64,000 bases of DNA from Parietaria judaica. Lineage: Eukaryota; Streptophyta; Magnoliopsida; Rosales; Urticaceae. Each line of letters opens with the position of its first letter. Within the stretch, counting starts at the first letter, position 1. The stretch is taken from NCBI GenBank assembly GCA_954871525.1, contig OX940865.1, positions 25,838,420 through 25,902,419 of the forward strand. The letters run 5' to 3'. The position numbers and the translations under genes are program-made. This document shows, piece after piece, positions 1 to 12,880 of the stretch. The notes under the pieces are model-generated. The model did no database searches. It saw only the letters and a program-made list of their open reading frames with translations, and was not told the origin of the DNA.

Positions 1-3000
1 CTACAGTAAATTCATTGGGCGATTTAATTATGTAAATTAATTTATGATTTTATTTAACATAATCAGATAAATTTTGAAGCATTTAAAATATGGTTGACGT
101 GAACATTGACAAAATATCAATATAAGAATATAATACTATATTTAAATTTGATTAAGAAAAATGTTGGACATATAAGAGATGGCTATAATAACAAATTTCA
201 ATGATAGATATTTTGTTATCAATATTTCTGAAATCTATTATTATAATAATCTACTACATATGTTTATTGTATATCTCATCTAAATAAAAATAGATTTATC
301 CATTATGATATTGTTGTGATATGAGAGAACAATAGGGGGCGATAAAATATTGTTTAAAATTTTATTAAAAATATTTTTAACTTAACCATTTGATTGTTAA
401 TTTAAAACGAAATACTCAGAACACTAAAATTTACAAATTGTTTATTTTAGTAATATCTTACTTTTTCTTAACTAGCTATGATAAATTACAAATTTAAAAA
501 CTTTTATAAAATAGATGATAAATATTCACTTTAAAGAGTTTGTGGAAATATATAGCAAAATTGTTGGACGGCCATCCATAATATTATTAGTCTGTTTTGA
601 ATATTATTAGGATATGTATACTAAGCCAACATATATATTCTTTCGAAATTCATTTCAAAGGCTGATAGAATTTTGATATATTGAAAAACTATTATTTATA
701 TTAGATTTATTGGTTATTTTTTACACATTGCTTTAGAATCAACGGGGAACATAATAATAAAACCAGTGAATTAAAAAATCATACTAAAATTCGGGAAAAT
801 GGAGAAAAGAAAGAAAAAAAATGGTACGAAATGGTACAAAAAAAAAACATAAATATATTTGAAGCTTATATTTACAATAATACAAAAAAAATGGTACGAA
901 ATGCATACAAATATATCTCTATTCAAATATGCCAAAATTAATATTAAAAAAAAAAAAAAAACTCAGCCCCAACAATCAAACTTCACAATAACACAACCCT
1001 AAAATCAATTGAAAATCGGTAACATTTTTAATAAACCAATCTATTGCAAATACTCAAGAAAGACGCTGTAAATTAGTGTAACTGCCCAATCAGCTAAGGA
1101 TCAACAACTCTCAAAATATTGACATCGGAAAAATGTCTGTAATCAATCCAGAAAAGAAGAAAAGCCAAAATAGCATAGCCTAACATTTGATATAAGTGTA
1201 ACACACTTGCTATGCTAGCTACAGTGGAGGCTCCGGCGCGTCGCCGTTTGTCGGGACCAGAGTTGGCGAGGGTTTGCATGACATGGCAAGTCCACAAAAA
1301 GGGAGATTCAGCTAGATGAAAAAAGGAGGTTAAGGGAACACGGTAGTGAAGATTTTTAAATATATGAATCGATGTCACCATAATCCTTTGACATCAATTC
1401 ATAATCAATTGATGAGTAAAACTTTTTTGGCACAAAAAATGGCGATTGAAAACTCACATCATTGGATTCACGTTCAGCCGGCTGTGTTTCTTTTAATAAA
1501 TCAACCATGTTGACATCTACCTAAAAACTAAATAACAGATCAAAAACGGAATAAAGCCTTAGAGTAAACTAAAATTCACGGAAACAAAACAACTCAACTG
1601 ATAAATGAAACTAAAATCCGGGAAAAATTAAGAATAACCAAGTATTACTAACAATTGTAATTAGTCTCTCAAACCTTATGACTACTATAAAGATTTATGA
1701 GAAATTGAAAATACACAATTTTTTTTAAAAAATCCTATAAAAATTTAAGAAAGGAAAGAAATGACTCACCAAAGAAACAACAAATAGGTGATTTAAGGTG
1801 AACCACGGTCATACATGGCAAAGAAGGTTCGTCGAAGACGCGGCAAATTAGATAGATTTGAGAGGTCCTACGAACACAATAAAAATTTTAAACGTGGTCA
1901 TATGTCCATGAGCAGAAAACGTGGAGTGAAAAGAACATTGAGTGATTGAACTATTTTAGGTTAGTTTCCTTTCTTCTATATATAGTTATAGGTTTGAACA
2001 TTTTATTTTAAGCTCCAGTAATACAATTTTCTTCGACCAGTTATTATAAACACAGTGTATTTTGTGATTTTTTTTTTTTAGCACAGTTCTTTTTCTTCGG
2101 TAAAATCGTTCTCAATTTCGACCGAACAATATCGTCCCACTTTTGTACACGTTAAATTATCTAAAACCAAGATCATTTGAAATTATCTAAATTATCCTAA
2201 TAGTATAAGGTAACATATCAACCAATATTCATTGAATTCTACCTTTCAAGTATTTTGCTGTTTGAAATTAATGAAATCGATATGAAATACACTGAAAAAT
2301 AACTGACTGTAGTCAAGTTTCATCTATTTCTTATTATGACACTATAATTTAATTGATATAAATATGATATGACCCCGGGAAAGGGAACGAGTAATGGGAC
2401 GGTGTTCTTCTTCCTCGCCGAACTTGTGCGATTCCGGTCATCTTCCTCCTTTGTTCTTTCTTCCACGCGCCACACTGTTCGAAGGCAAAGTGATATCAAG
2501 AGTAATTATAGTAAGGGGAGGCGCACAAATCGAGACAATAATACCTCTAAACCCTAATTCCTTTTTGGGAATTAAAGACTAATATGAGGCTAATTCATTT
2601 CTTGGAAAAAAAACGATGAGGTCTTTTACAAAAACGACACACCACTCAAAACTGACTCGGCTTGGACTCGCCAAACGACCCGAACACTAGCAAACGACAC
2701 TAATATAGGACATACCCCAAAACGACAATGGAAATAAAAACGACTCAACAAGAAATTAAACAACGCGTCTTACGTCACTCGACTCTTAGCCACTAGTTCC
2801 TGCTTTCGTCTCCTTCTTCCTCCGGTGGTACGTCAATCGGAAACGCGGGTCTACATCAAAATAATACCTTGGTTGCCATGTATAACCGTGGTTCACTGCA
2901 AACTTCACAAATAAACGTAAGTTCAATTAGTATTAATAGCTCCGTATGTTTGAATTGAACCAAAATATTTCAATCAGATATTGCTCTAGAAACCAGAAAT

Positions 3001-3514
3001 AACTAATAAATTAGTCTATTTTGTACCAATAATGCTAATACAAAAGATATCAAGTTGCTCAAGAATCCTTTTTTAGAGAAGAAACAACAACAGACCAACA
3101 ACAACAAAAAAACGTGAGAGATGACTCATAGGGGTTGGTTTTTGCGAAGATTCTCGTCCACTTGGAGGGGGAAAATCTCTGAAGACTCATTTGTGTGTGT
3201 GTGGATTTAGAAGTTCACGGTAAGACATCACAGAAGTAGTAATTATTTCTTAATTTTTTTTGTTAAAAGCCTATTTTCAGTTTTTCACAAATTATAACCA
3301 GTGTTCCAAAATTAACTCTTTAAACAAAAGTTAATAACTATACCAATATGTAAGCATTAACTTGTAAAATTTAATATCAACTTTCTCATAAGCGTTTGTT
3401 CAAATAGGATGTAAGCCTTAGTCGAATGACTACATTTTAGGATATAAGCATGTTTTTTTATTTTAAAATATATAAATTTTTAAATTTTCTATTCTTGATT
3501 CTTATGCTGTCATA
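1..3514. other. AT-rich intergenic DNA, no gene recognised
   Basis: This stretch contains only short open frames with no recognisable domain. The longest, on the minus strand at 1094-1381 (95 codons), has no similarity I can name. There are A-rich tracts near 780-960. A slightly GC-richer patch at 2360-2560 also lacks a convincing coding frame. I see no transposon ends here. Confidence 0.5.
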
Positions 3515-4138
3515 ACACATGAAAGTTATGTGAAAATAAGAATTCTCAATACTTGAATTGTAGGTTGCCGATTCACTCGTTAGTTTCTCATTTTCTATAT
3601 ATATATATATATATAATATAGATATATAGATATATATAATATAGATATATAGATAGATTGAGTTGGATTTTAAAGATACAATCACTAGCCTAGCCAATAA
3701 CTAAACAAGATCTAGTTGGTATCACTAGCCATGACGTTGAAAATAGTGTTTTTTTTTTGCCTGAAATTATTATATATATATATATATAATATATAGATTT
3801 ACCCTCTAAAAATATCTATATCAATTATTTATTTAATATATTTAATTGATTGAATTTATCAAATTATGTAATCTGTAATACAGAAACAATTTATAATACA
3901 ACAACGGCATTTGAAATACTAAAACACCATCATATATTAGTACCAAAACACAATTAACATTACGATTTGAAATTATTATAGTAAATATGTATTCATATAT
4001 GTAAATAAATAAAATATCCCATTGACGTATAAATTTGCCAATAACCGATTTAGTGTTAACTAATCACTATTGAAATCTTTCTATATTAAAGCCAAAAGCT
4101 TCAAGTTCTATGGAGATCTTGTTAAGGCACTTGTTAGT

Positions 4139-4142
4139 CTCT

Positions 4143-4235
<93 letters not shown>
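4139..4235. repeat. Compound microsatellite (CT)n(TA)n
   Basis: About 14 CT units are followed by about 34 TA units. The same compound repeat sits at homologous sites near 16460-16493 and 34822-34861, where the TA part has only about 10 units. This copy has therefore expanded, or the other two have contracted. Confidence 0.95.
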
Positions 4236-4237
<2 letters not shown>

Positions 4238-4637
4238 AATTTTATATAATAAATGAAGTTTATCAATTGCGATTCAAATCTCTATGAAGATCATTATTTA
4301 TATCCACATTTATAGTGAAGTCAAGTATAATAAACCCCACATTTTTTCTTCTTCTGAACTTACCATATTTATGAAATATGCTAAACCTTTTAGTTATCGG
4401 TTTAAAATATCAAAGACATCACTAAGAAAGTAGATTAAAGCATATTGACATAAGGCTAAGCAATCGTGTCAAAGCATAAGGCTAAGCAATACCCCAAAAC
4501 AACCACAAACATAAGGCTAAGCAATCGTGTTAAAGCATAACACAGCACTCCAAAGGGAAGAACAACAAAGACCGTCAGTCCAAACTTAACCGTTCTTAAA
4601 CCATCCTAATTTTTATCATGAAGCGAAACGATCATTT

Positions 4638-7600
4638 CTATTTTGGCTTCCACGAGCGCGAAGTGCTACGATCTTCTGGAACTGTCAAAAGAATCAAGCG
4701 AATTCGTCCGAATAAGATAATGTTAATAACCTCATGGTATAAATTCAAACTAGGAAAATGTAATCATTGTTAAAGTTACACGTAAACGGAGTTCTTATTT
4801 GGCTTAAATCACGAATATAATGCTCAAAGCATCGAAAAAAATGTGAGGGGTGGTCCTTGATAAGCATACAGAACAAGCCACTTGACACACAAGATTTTTT
4901 TTTTTAACCATTAAAAGCAGAGAAAATTGTCCGGCAGAACTCATAAAATAAAGTCACAAAAAAAATTGTATTTGTTGAATGAAAATATTGATTCGTCCAC
5001 AAACCTTCATTTTGAGTCGTCCATGCAGTAAAGTCAGACAGATGGCATGTCGACTTCGACTTCGATGCGCCTGTCAAAGGAATTCGTCACATTAGTGAAA
5101 CTAAGAGCAAATTAAGAGGTCAAACTACATAAGACTGAAAACAAAATCAAAATCGAAACCGAAATAAAAAATCATCCGAGAATTAGGTTTCAAAAGCATA
5201 TGTACAGGGAAAATACAGTCTTGGACCATCAAATCACCCAAAAAATTCTCATCGAGAAGAATTGGCCGGAAAAGAAAAATAATTTAACACCTCAACTATA
5301 ATGTAATTGTTGCAATTTACGTAACGATAATTTAATCAAACAAAAACATTTGATACTTGTGCCACTATAAACCCTAAAACGAAGAATACCTAGAAGCGCT
5401 CTTTCATCGGCACTTGTTGGTGGAAAGTGCACCGCAGGCCTGATGAATTCCAATTTCTTGTCCGCAATTGGGTTTTTTCCACAATTAACTTTGGCTTCAT
5501 AGAACTTCTCATCCGATGCCTTAATGGTCATCCAATAGGTAGTACGATATGTGAGCCGCCGCCCATTCACACCCATGAGCCTCACAAACTCGAGCTTATC
5601 ACCCTGATTAATCATAGACATTACATTGCAGAATTGTTCTTCATGACATTACATATCACTTGTTACAATCTCCAGGAGTTTGTTAAGAGAATAGAAACGA
5701 AAACACCTATATGACCAAAAATCAAGAGAAAAAAGAAGAAAAAAAAAACACACATTCCTCGAATTAATACCTCATCTTTGTTTAACTGGCCGAGTGCAAA
5801 TCGTGCGCAATCAATCGCCTGCGTATCCTCAGTGTTGTAGTTCTTAACCGGACTATATATGTAAGTGTTAAGTTCCTCCAAATCACCCATGTAGAATCCC
5901 TACATGATTTTATAAACATTCACAATGTATATTGATCAATACGATGATCAAAAGTAACAAGTAGATTATGATCAAAACATAAACAATGTTATGATTTAAG
6001 TATAAGTACAAACAGAAAGTACCTCAGTAGACATCATCACTTTAAAATATTTCCTATCTAGAGCGAGCACCTCATCTACATCAAGGAAAAAAAAACATTA
6101 GATATATATAAAAAAGAAAGTCAAACACAGAACTTAGCACAGCAAAAGAGAAGAACAAAAAGGTAATAAACATAAAGCTCAAATTGTCCAACATCCTAGA
6201 TCAGGCCAGTCTTGTCAAGTAAGAAAATATTTGTGTCATGTGGAATTCAAAGTTATCCTTTGTATTGCATCTCACGTTATTAAAAGAGGAAGTCATAAGG
6301 AACAAGCACATATATGCATAACATACCAAAAATGGAGGAGTAATGATAGAAATAAGTATAGATAAAAAGATAACAAAGAAGTACCTGGAGCTCGCTCCCA
6401 AGCCTTAGTATCACGATTATATTTAAATGGAAGCTGGTCTGGAAAAAAAATGTTTCTTGTTAAAGTCCGTTTTAAAATAGATGGAAAGAAAATTATCATA
6501 ACAGAAGTAAAAATCCATGCTAAAATAGATAAAAAGATATTTAGCATAACAGTACCTTGAGATAGATGCCAACCACCAGGCGAGACTTCGGCTGGCTTCA
6601 TGTCTGGGAAAAGAATGTCTCTTGTTAAAGTCCGTGTTAAAATAGATGACAGAAAATTAATACAACAGTAGCCAAAATCCATGTTAGAAAAGATAAAAAG
6701 ATATTTAACATAACAGTACCTTTAGCCCAATAAGGAGCACGGGTGATTTTGGTTGGCTTATTCTCTGAGAAAAGAACGTTTCTTGCTTAAGCCCGTGTTA
6801 AAAGGAATGGAAATTAACATAATTGTAGGAAAAATCCACGTTGGAATAGATAAAAAGGATATTTAACATAACAGTACCTTGATACCACGCTAGCAAATCT
6901 ATAGGAGGCTTGGTTGTGTCTCGGGAAAAAAATGATTGCTGTGTTACTGATAAACGAAGTAAAATGAGTCGATACTAAAAGTGTAACAGTACCGACAATA
7001 GAGAGCATAGAACAGTACCTGTAGATTGTTCAGCAACTTTAGATTTATATGGTTGACGGCCTGGAAAAGAATTAGAATGTTTGTTGTTAAAGTCGAGGTT
7101 AAAATAGATGAAAACAACTTAATTATCAAAACAGTACCTCGAGGAGGTGAGGGCATATCCAAGCAATTATCAGGATTGTATGTAAGTGGCCCGTCCGCTG
7201 GGAAAGAATGTTTCTTGGTAAAATAAATGAAAAAGAAAGTTAATCATAAAAGAAGAAGATTAACATACCAGTACTGTGTCGAGGGTCCGGTATATAACCA
7301 TAGAATGGATGTGAAGGCGCCGGGTCTGGTTAAAACAAGTTTCTTGTTAAAGGCAGCCAAGTAAGATGACTCAATATATGGACAAGGAGAAGGGAACCGA
7401 TAATCGAACCAAAACTTATTGATAATCAAAACCCCGTGGCGGAACCAGAAATCATACTTAAATTTCAGTGAAATTTAGGATTGAAATAAACCAAAATTGG
7501 GAGGGTGGTATGAATTGAAGACCCCGCTAATTAGACCGAGAAATTCTACGAAGAGGTAATCAAAGCATAATGAAAAACTGGAAACCCCAATCGTATGTTA

Positions 7601-7853
7601 ATTAGGCAAAAATCACAAGAATACAAAGTGTTTGGCTACCTCAAATCAATATCCTCCAAACCGATAATCGAACCAAAACTTATTGATAATCGAAAGCAGA
7701 AATCATACTTAAATTTCAGTGAAATTGAACACACCGCTAATTAGACCGGTAATCAAAACAGATTAAAAGAAATCGAAACCCTAATCCTATCTTAAAAAGT
7801 GCATGGTTATTACCTGCATGGCGATATCCTCCGTGGTACTTTTTCCCTGCCAT
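4638..7853 (-). CDS. Cystatin-like protein with modular N-terminus, copy 1
   Basis: This gene has thirteen exons on the minus strand: 7814-7853, 7269-7325, 7138-7197, 7019-7060, 6878-6919, 6720-6764, 6556-6603, 6385-6438, 6023-6075, 5771-5899, 5390-5603, 5005-5070 and 4638-4681. They join into 894 bases (297 residues plus TAG) with no internal stop, and all introns are GT-AG. The start is the ATG at 7853, the only upstream ATG in frame with the conserved reading. Exons 2-8 encode short modules such as DTTKPPIDLLAWYQ. Exons 10-11 encode a cystatin-type fold: CARFALGQLN matches the plant cystatin signature, followed by LEFVRL and YEAKV. The inhibitory QxVxG segment is replaced by RLTYR. Relative to copies 2 and 3 it differs at about ten residues, for example W instead of F in exon 8 (KAWERAP). 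Function is unknown. Protease inhibition is unlikely from the sequence. Confidence 0.8.
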
Positions 7854-7984
7854 GAATGATCACAAAAACACCATTAACGCATCGATCGAGATTCGAATTT
7901 GGATTAAGGAAAGCAACGAGATCCCTACTCTTCGGCTCTCCGATCTGCAGGAATGGCTTCGACATTTTGTTGCGAGTGTTTCCA

Positions 7985-8383
7985 AGAAGATGGCCCAAAG
8001 CCAAACTACTCGATATATATTGTTCTTGAGGCGAAAAGCTTTATCCTGCGTGAGTCTGCTGAATTTACACTTTATACACGATTACAAATTGTGGATGAAA
8101 TCCTAGGAATTATTAGAAATATTATATTATATTAGAATTTAATAGGATTTAATTTCGTTTATTATCTAAATTCCGTTTTTCTAGATATCAAGAAGATTAT
8201 TAAACCCACATATTTTTCATTAATTGTATTTTCTTTGATCTAGGGTATTTTTGGCTTTGGGCCATCTTCATTGAAACAAAATAATTTATTCATTGAAATA
8301 ATTTATACATTAATAAAACAAATTAAGCATTTGCGTAGATTTGCAGCCAATTTCCTCGAGAGAAATATATATCGAGTAGTTTG
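7985..8383. other. Rearrangement junction between two duplicated blocks
   Basis: This 0.4 kb segment lies between the end of cystatin copy 1 and the start of the left 8.7 kb arm. A tract near 7993-8022, containing GATGGCCCAAAGCCAAA and then ACTACTCGATATATAT, reappears inverted as two separate pieces, near 8246-8263 and 8366-8386. No gene is visible. I interpret it as a scar of the inversion or duplication. Confidence 0.6.
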
Positions 8384-9754
8384 GCTGTAGATCCCGACCC
8401 GGCCACGCCAATCGTCCGAGTTGGCGTACCTGCAGCCATAGCAATAATCGAGAGATGGCTTGCCAGCCACTCTTCGGCGCCTTCTAGAACGTCCTCACGC
8501 TCAAGCGCGCCCTTTATCAGCTCGTCAACCCGTCTTGCTAGCATTGCGAGAGCTGCAACGCCGGCGCTCGTGACCACCTTGTCAATAACGTCAAAGAAAA
8601 ACCGATGATTCAATTTTACGTCTATACTGACGAATAACACGGGTTGATCTTGTTGTACAATTGAGTTGACTAATTTAGTGTACGTACCACCCTCACTTCC
8701 TCGCTGCTTATAAGGACCCGATGCAGTTTCCGAAGTAATTTGCCGGGATCGGTGGCTTGACCCGGCTCCGAAAGTCTGCTCCGAATCCGAATAGCACTTT
8801 CGGCCCGCTCTCCTCCGACGCCCTCACTGTACAGAGCAAGAAGTAGGAAAATGCGATGACGAACGACGATAACCGGAGCTCTTTGCCCTGTAATATCTTC
8901 TCCCTCAGCTTCGATATGTCGTTTCGGGTCAACGTCAAAGTCTCTCTGACCAGTCCAAACTGGTCTGAACCTCCGATAGTATTACAAGGCTGGATCCGGA
9001 CAATGCATCGGACCACTGCTTCAAGTACAGCATGTCGAGGCCGGTCGGGTCTCGGATGACCGATCAATCATAGCTCGGCGTGAGAATTAACGGCAAAGGA
9101 CGGTTTTCTCGGCACATATGAGCCCACGACTTGACGAGCATCGTTGCGGACCTGTAAATAGATTAGTATTCTTGAGATACAAGGTTCAAACTGGGACGAG
9201 AAAGAATTTCAAGAGCAGTAATACAAAAGGAGAAAAAACATTGTCACCGACCGTCCGTCGAGAACAGCGTGGTGGTTAGTGACGCCGATGCAAAACCCTT
9301 TCATTGGAAAGAGAGTTATTTTGAGTGACATGACCGGAGTTCCATCCTCGGAGCTGATCAGATCAGAGATGAGAGGGTAAAGTGACGCTGCTTCGCGTGT
9401 ATGGTCGCCAGATAGTTCGTCGAAGTCGGCATCGGACTCAGCGACGGTGAGGGAAACAGCGTCGTTCTCGGTGAAGAGGATGACTGGCTTCGATGAGCTC
9501 GGAGGAATGGTTAGGGTACCGGCAACGGGAAGGAAGTGAGGGAGCGTGAGGGAGAGAGAGTGCTTGAGCTTAGGAAGAACTGAGTCAAAGAAGAAGCTGC
9601 TAGGGTTTGGCTCCGAGAAGCCATAGAAGAACAGTCGCTCGACCGGTGAGGACCTTAGCCAGAAGATGTTGAAAAACGTCAACGGCAGAGAGAAGTGTTG
9701 CGGCGAGTCGTCGATCAACGGAGCGACACGCGAGACCTCAAGGATTTTCGCCAT
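8384..9754 (-). pseudogene. BAHD acyltransferase pseudogene, truncated
   Basis: This is the left-arm counterpart of the intact gene at 41583-43146. Exon 1 (9252-9754) is open and contains the HHAVLD catalytic motif. Exon 2 begins at 9151 and has an in-frame TGA at 9064-9066 where the intact copy has an arginine codon. It then has a 7-base deletion after the codons for LSE, near 8972, and a 1-base deletion just after the NYFGNCIG codons. Exon 3 begins at 8577. The gene ends at the arm boundary (8384), after a 10-base deletion, so the C-terminal DFGWG motif is absent. Four separate lesions make a functional enzyme very unlikely. The promoter-side sequence, including a TATATA at 9791-9797, is retained, so transcription is possible. 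Confidence 0.93.
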
Positions 9755-9953
9755 GGAAATGAGAGTAGACAGAGCATGAAGCTTACAACCATATATAGGG
9801 AGAAGTTCTATATATCAATATATTACAGTTATCAATATATATCAATATATTAATTAACAAGACAATAATTTTTACCAATTTTTTTTTTCTTGGATATGAT
9901 TTATTGAACTCATATTTTAATTTGTCTGCTTGAGTAATATCGGTAGTTTGAAC

Positions 9954-10395
9954 CAAGGTTCAAATTTTACTCGATTATCCGTCTTGCCGGTAGTCATCGA
10001 CAAATATGTCATGCCAATCGATTATCCGTAAAAACAGTATAAAAATAACACAATTTTGGGTATTTTAAGAAAAAAAATTCACTTTTCGACAAACGTACAT
10101 TCATTGCAAAAAACCTATTTTAGTATGACATGAGTTTATTTGAGTATTTACACATGTGAGAGTGAGACTATTTTATTTACATATGTAAACTTAAATATAT
10201 TCTTAAAACTATTTTAGTAGTTTTTCATCGATAATCCTTGATAAGTGTCTATAGACTATAGTCCATCGCTAATCCTCTATAAGTGTCGGTAACGATAAGG
10301 AACAATTAGTTTTCCATTGATAATCCTTGAAAATCCATCGATAATCCTCGAAAACGGCAACTATTTTATTGGCAAAAACGGCATTTTGAACCTTG
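9954..10395. mobile_element. CAAGG-type hAT-like MITE (left arm)
   Basis: The element starts CAAGGTTCAAATTTTAC and ends GGCATTTTGAACCTTG, giving imperfect terminal inverted repeats. The flanking 8-base direct repeats are GTTTGAAC (9946-9953) and GTATGAAC (10396-10403), with one mismatch, as expected for hAT insertion. It has no coding capacity. Its interior is rich in short TCGATAATCC-like repeats. The same insertion occurs in the right arm at 40951-41385, so it predates the arm duplication. Confidence 0.8.
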
Positions 10396-11040
10396 GTATG
10401 AACAAAACTTATTACAAGAAGAAATCTTACTTACCTAACCTTAAAGCCTCCTTAGAAAAATTTCTAATATACTTTTATCTCCTATCAATTATCTATATAT
10501 ATTACAAGTTTAATTTTCATTACATTTCATAGTCTATCATCCAATACTATATGTAGTAGGTACTGTCAATATTATATGGGGCTAGTTTTGCGCAACGATG
10601 ATTATTAGATTCCATAATATTATAGTAAACTAAATACATTAATATAATAGTATTGAGTTGCATTATTTATGCAAAAGAATAACGAGTGAGGCATCTGATC
10701 TGATACCTCTGAGTCTGACTAGGTATGGCGCGATTACGAAGTTTTCGAAGAAAAAAATAAATAATAATCAAGAGTATTTGACGGTCTGCACTCTATCGTG
10801 ACTCAAGAAAAGAAAACTTTTTACAGAATGATTTGTTCAAGGAGGTGATCAAATAAAAAAAGTTTATATATTAAACTAATACATTATGATGATAAATTTA
10901 ACAAGTTCGTGAAATTGAAGCCTTACGAAGTCTTAAGCCTCAAAAAAGCTCCCTCTTAAACCAAAGCAAAATACACACGTGATTTTTTTTTTCTTTTATC
11001 GGTAAGTTATAATTTAGAGATGTCAAAATATATTTTCCAA

Positions 11041-12436
11041 TTACATTTTAGTTTTGATTTGAGATGTTGGAATATCGTTCGACAACAAAAATTTGATTTG
11101 CAGAAGCGACTTAAAAATGCAAAAAGAGAAGAAAAAAATATTGGTGGATGCGAACATAGGAGATTATAAATCTATTGGATGGCATTAAAAGATGATGGAA
11201 AATAATAATAGATGACAAGAAAAGAATATGATAATAAAAGTATGAAACATAAAACATGTTAAAAGATAGTATCAGAAGAAGTACACAACAATTTGGATTC
11301 ATAAATCCAAATTATTACAAAAGAAAAATTGATCGAGAAAATCGTGGAAGCGTGCGATCCGCCGGAGTCTCGATCAATATGATCACCGGCGACCAGCGAA
11401 AGCCGCCGCCTTCGAATGTGGGACCCAACTCGGATCGGGCAAAGCCCCATCCCTTTATTGGGCTGGGCCTGATGCAATAGGAAGCCCACGCTTTGATGCT
11501 TGGTTTGTCTGGCCGTGAGGCCTTGTGGGTGTGGCTTGTGGCCTTAGGGGCACGTGTCACTTGATCAATGGCCCGGGTATTTTTTATTTTTATATTTTAC
11601 CCGGTTCAGAATTTAATTTATATTAAATTTTAATACAGAATTGATTAATTTGTTTTATTAATTGAAATATGTGTGATTATTTATTTAGAATTAATTCACA
11701 TGTCCTATTAAAATAACTCTTCATGATATAATTTAGAGACAATTACATTTTAGTTTTGATTTGAGATGTTGGAATATCGTTCGACAACAAAAATTTGATT
11801 TGCAGAAGCGACTTAAATATGCAAAAAGAGAAGAAAAAAATATTGGTGGATGCGAACATAGGAGATTATAAATCTATTGGATGGCATTAAAAGATGATGG
11901 AAAATAATAATAGATGACAAGAAAAGAATATGATAATGAAAGTATGAAACATAAAACATGTAAAAAGATTGTATCAGAAGAAGTACACAACAATTTGGAT
12001 TCATAAATCCAAATTATTACAAACAAAAAAAATTGATCGAGAAAATCGTGGAAGCGCGCGATCCGCCGGAGTCTCGATCAATATGATCACCGGCGACCAG
12101 CGAAAGCCGCCGCCTTCGAATGTGGGACCCAACTCGGATCGGGCAAAGCCCCATCCCTTTATTGGGTTGGGCCTGATGCAATAGGAAGCCCACGCTTTGA
12201 TGCTTGGTTGTCTGGCCGTGAGGCCTTTTGGGTGTGGCGTGTGGCCTTAGGGGCACGCGTCACTTGATCAATGGCCCGGGTATTTTTTTATTTTTATTTT
12301 TTACCCGGTCCAGAATTTAATTTAAATTAAATTTTAATACAGAATTGATTAGTTTGTTTTATTAATTGAAATACGTGTGATTATTTATTTAGAATTAATT
12401 CACATGTCCTATTAAAATAATTCTTCATGATATAGT
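11041..12436. repeat. Two tandem units of about 0.7 kb (left arm)
   Basis: The first unit begins at about 11041 and repeats from about 11743 (period about 702 bases) with a few percent difference. Each unit contains a GC-richer core, a TTTGGATTCATAAATCCAAA palindrome and a shared TGTTGGAATATCG motif. Each can be drawn with TG...CA ends (about 11065-11723 for the first), which resembles a solo LTR. However, the ends are not inverted repeats, and I see no target duplication, primer-binding site or polypurine tract. The short open frames inside are not convincing genes. The same pair is mirrored at 38919-40306. Confidence 0.75.
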
Positions 12437-12880
12437 AATTTTATTAAGCCCTATTGTCATAACACGATTATATGGGAATGTTAAATGGATTGAAAACCTG
12501 CTACTATGTGTTAGATAATCAATGAATAAATGATTTTGTTGGTTAAAATCACTCAGTAATTTATAATGCGATGTTGTGTTCAATCCATCTCATATTCGTT
12601 AGTAAAAAATTACAACACTGGGAATTTGTGTCGTGAAAAATAAAAATAAATTGGGATTTAAGCATTTGCGTATTTTTTCCGCTAATACTCTTATTATTTA
12701 AGCAATATCGAGTTATGTTTCGAAACACTCACAACAAAATGTCCAAGGAATTCTTGCAGATCGGAGAGCAGAAGAGTTGGGATCTCGTTGCTTTCCTTGA
12801 TCAAAATCCTAATCTCTTTTGTAATCATAGTCGATTGATTATTCTAGGGTTATGCGTTAATGGTGTTTTTGTGATCATCC

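Larger units (their letters stand above)
3515..7984 (-). repeat. Diverged inverted copy of the cystatin-like gene unit
   Basis: The reverse complement of this block matches about 12760-17060, and its forward strand matches about 34260-38600. It includes the whole cystatin-like gene, its 3' flank and a CT/TA microsatellite. It is clearly more diverged than the other two copies are from each other: it lacks an insertion of roughly 200 bases that both others carry in intron 9, and it has several amino-acid changes. I infer that it separated before the 8.7 kb arm duplication. Edges are approximate to tens of bases. Confidence 0.85.

Noticed and set aside
1094..1381. Minus-strand frame of 95 codons with a hydrophobic C-terminal stretch
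   Set aside because: No recognisable family, no conserved copy in the window and no supporting promoter or splice context.
3458..3697. Minus-strand frame with many tyrosine/isoleucine repeats
   Set aside because: Translation of a TA/TATC microsatellite.
8323..8640. Left BAHD C-terminal frame as an intact short gene
   Set aside because: It is the truncated exon 3 of a pseudogene running into unrelated flank. The final residues are junction-derived.
11111..12256. Open frames of 60-80 codons repeated in both 0.7 kb units
   Set aside because: They recur only because the units are duplicated. They show no domain and differ in frame length between units.
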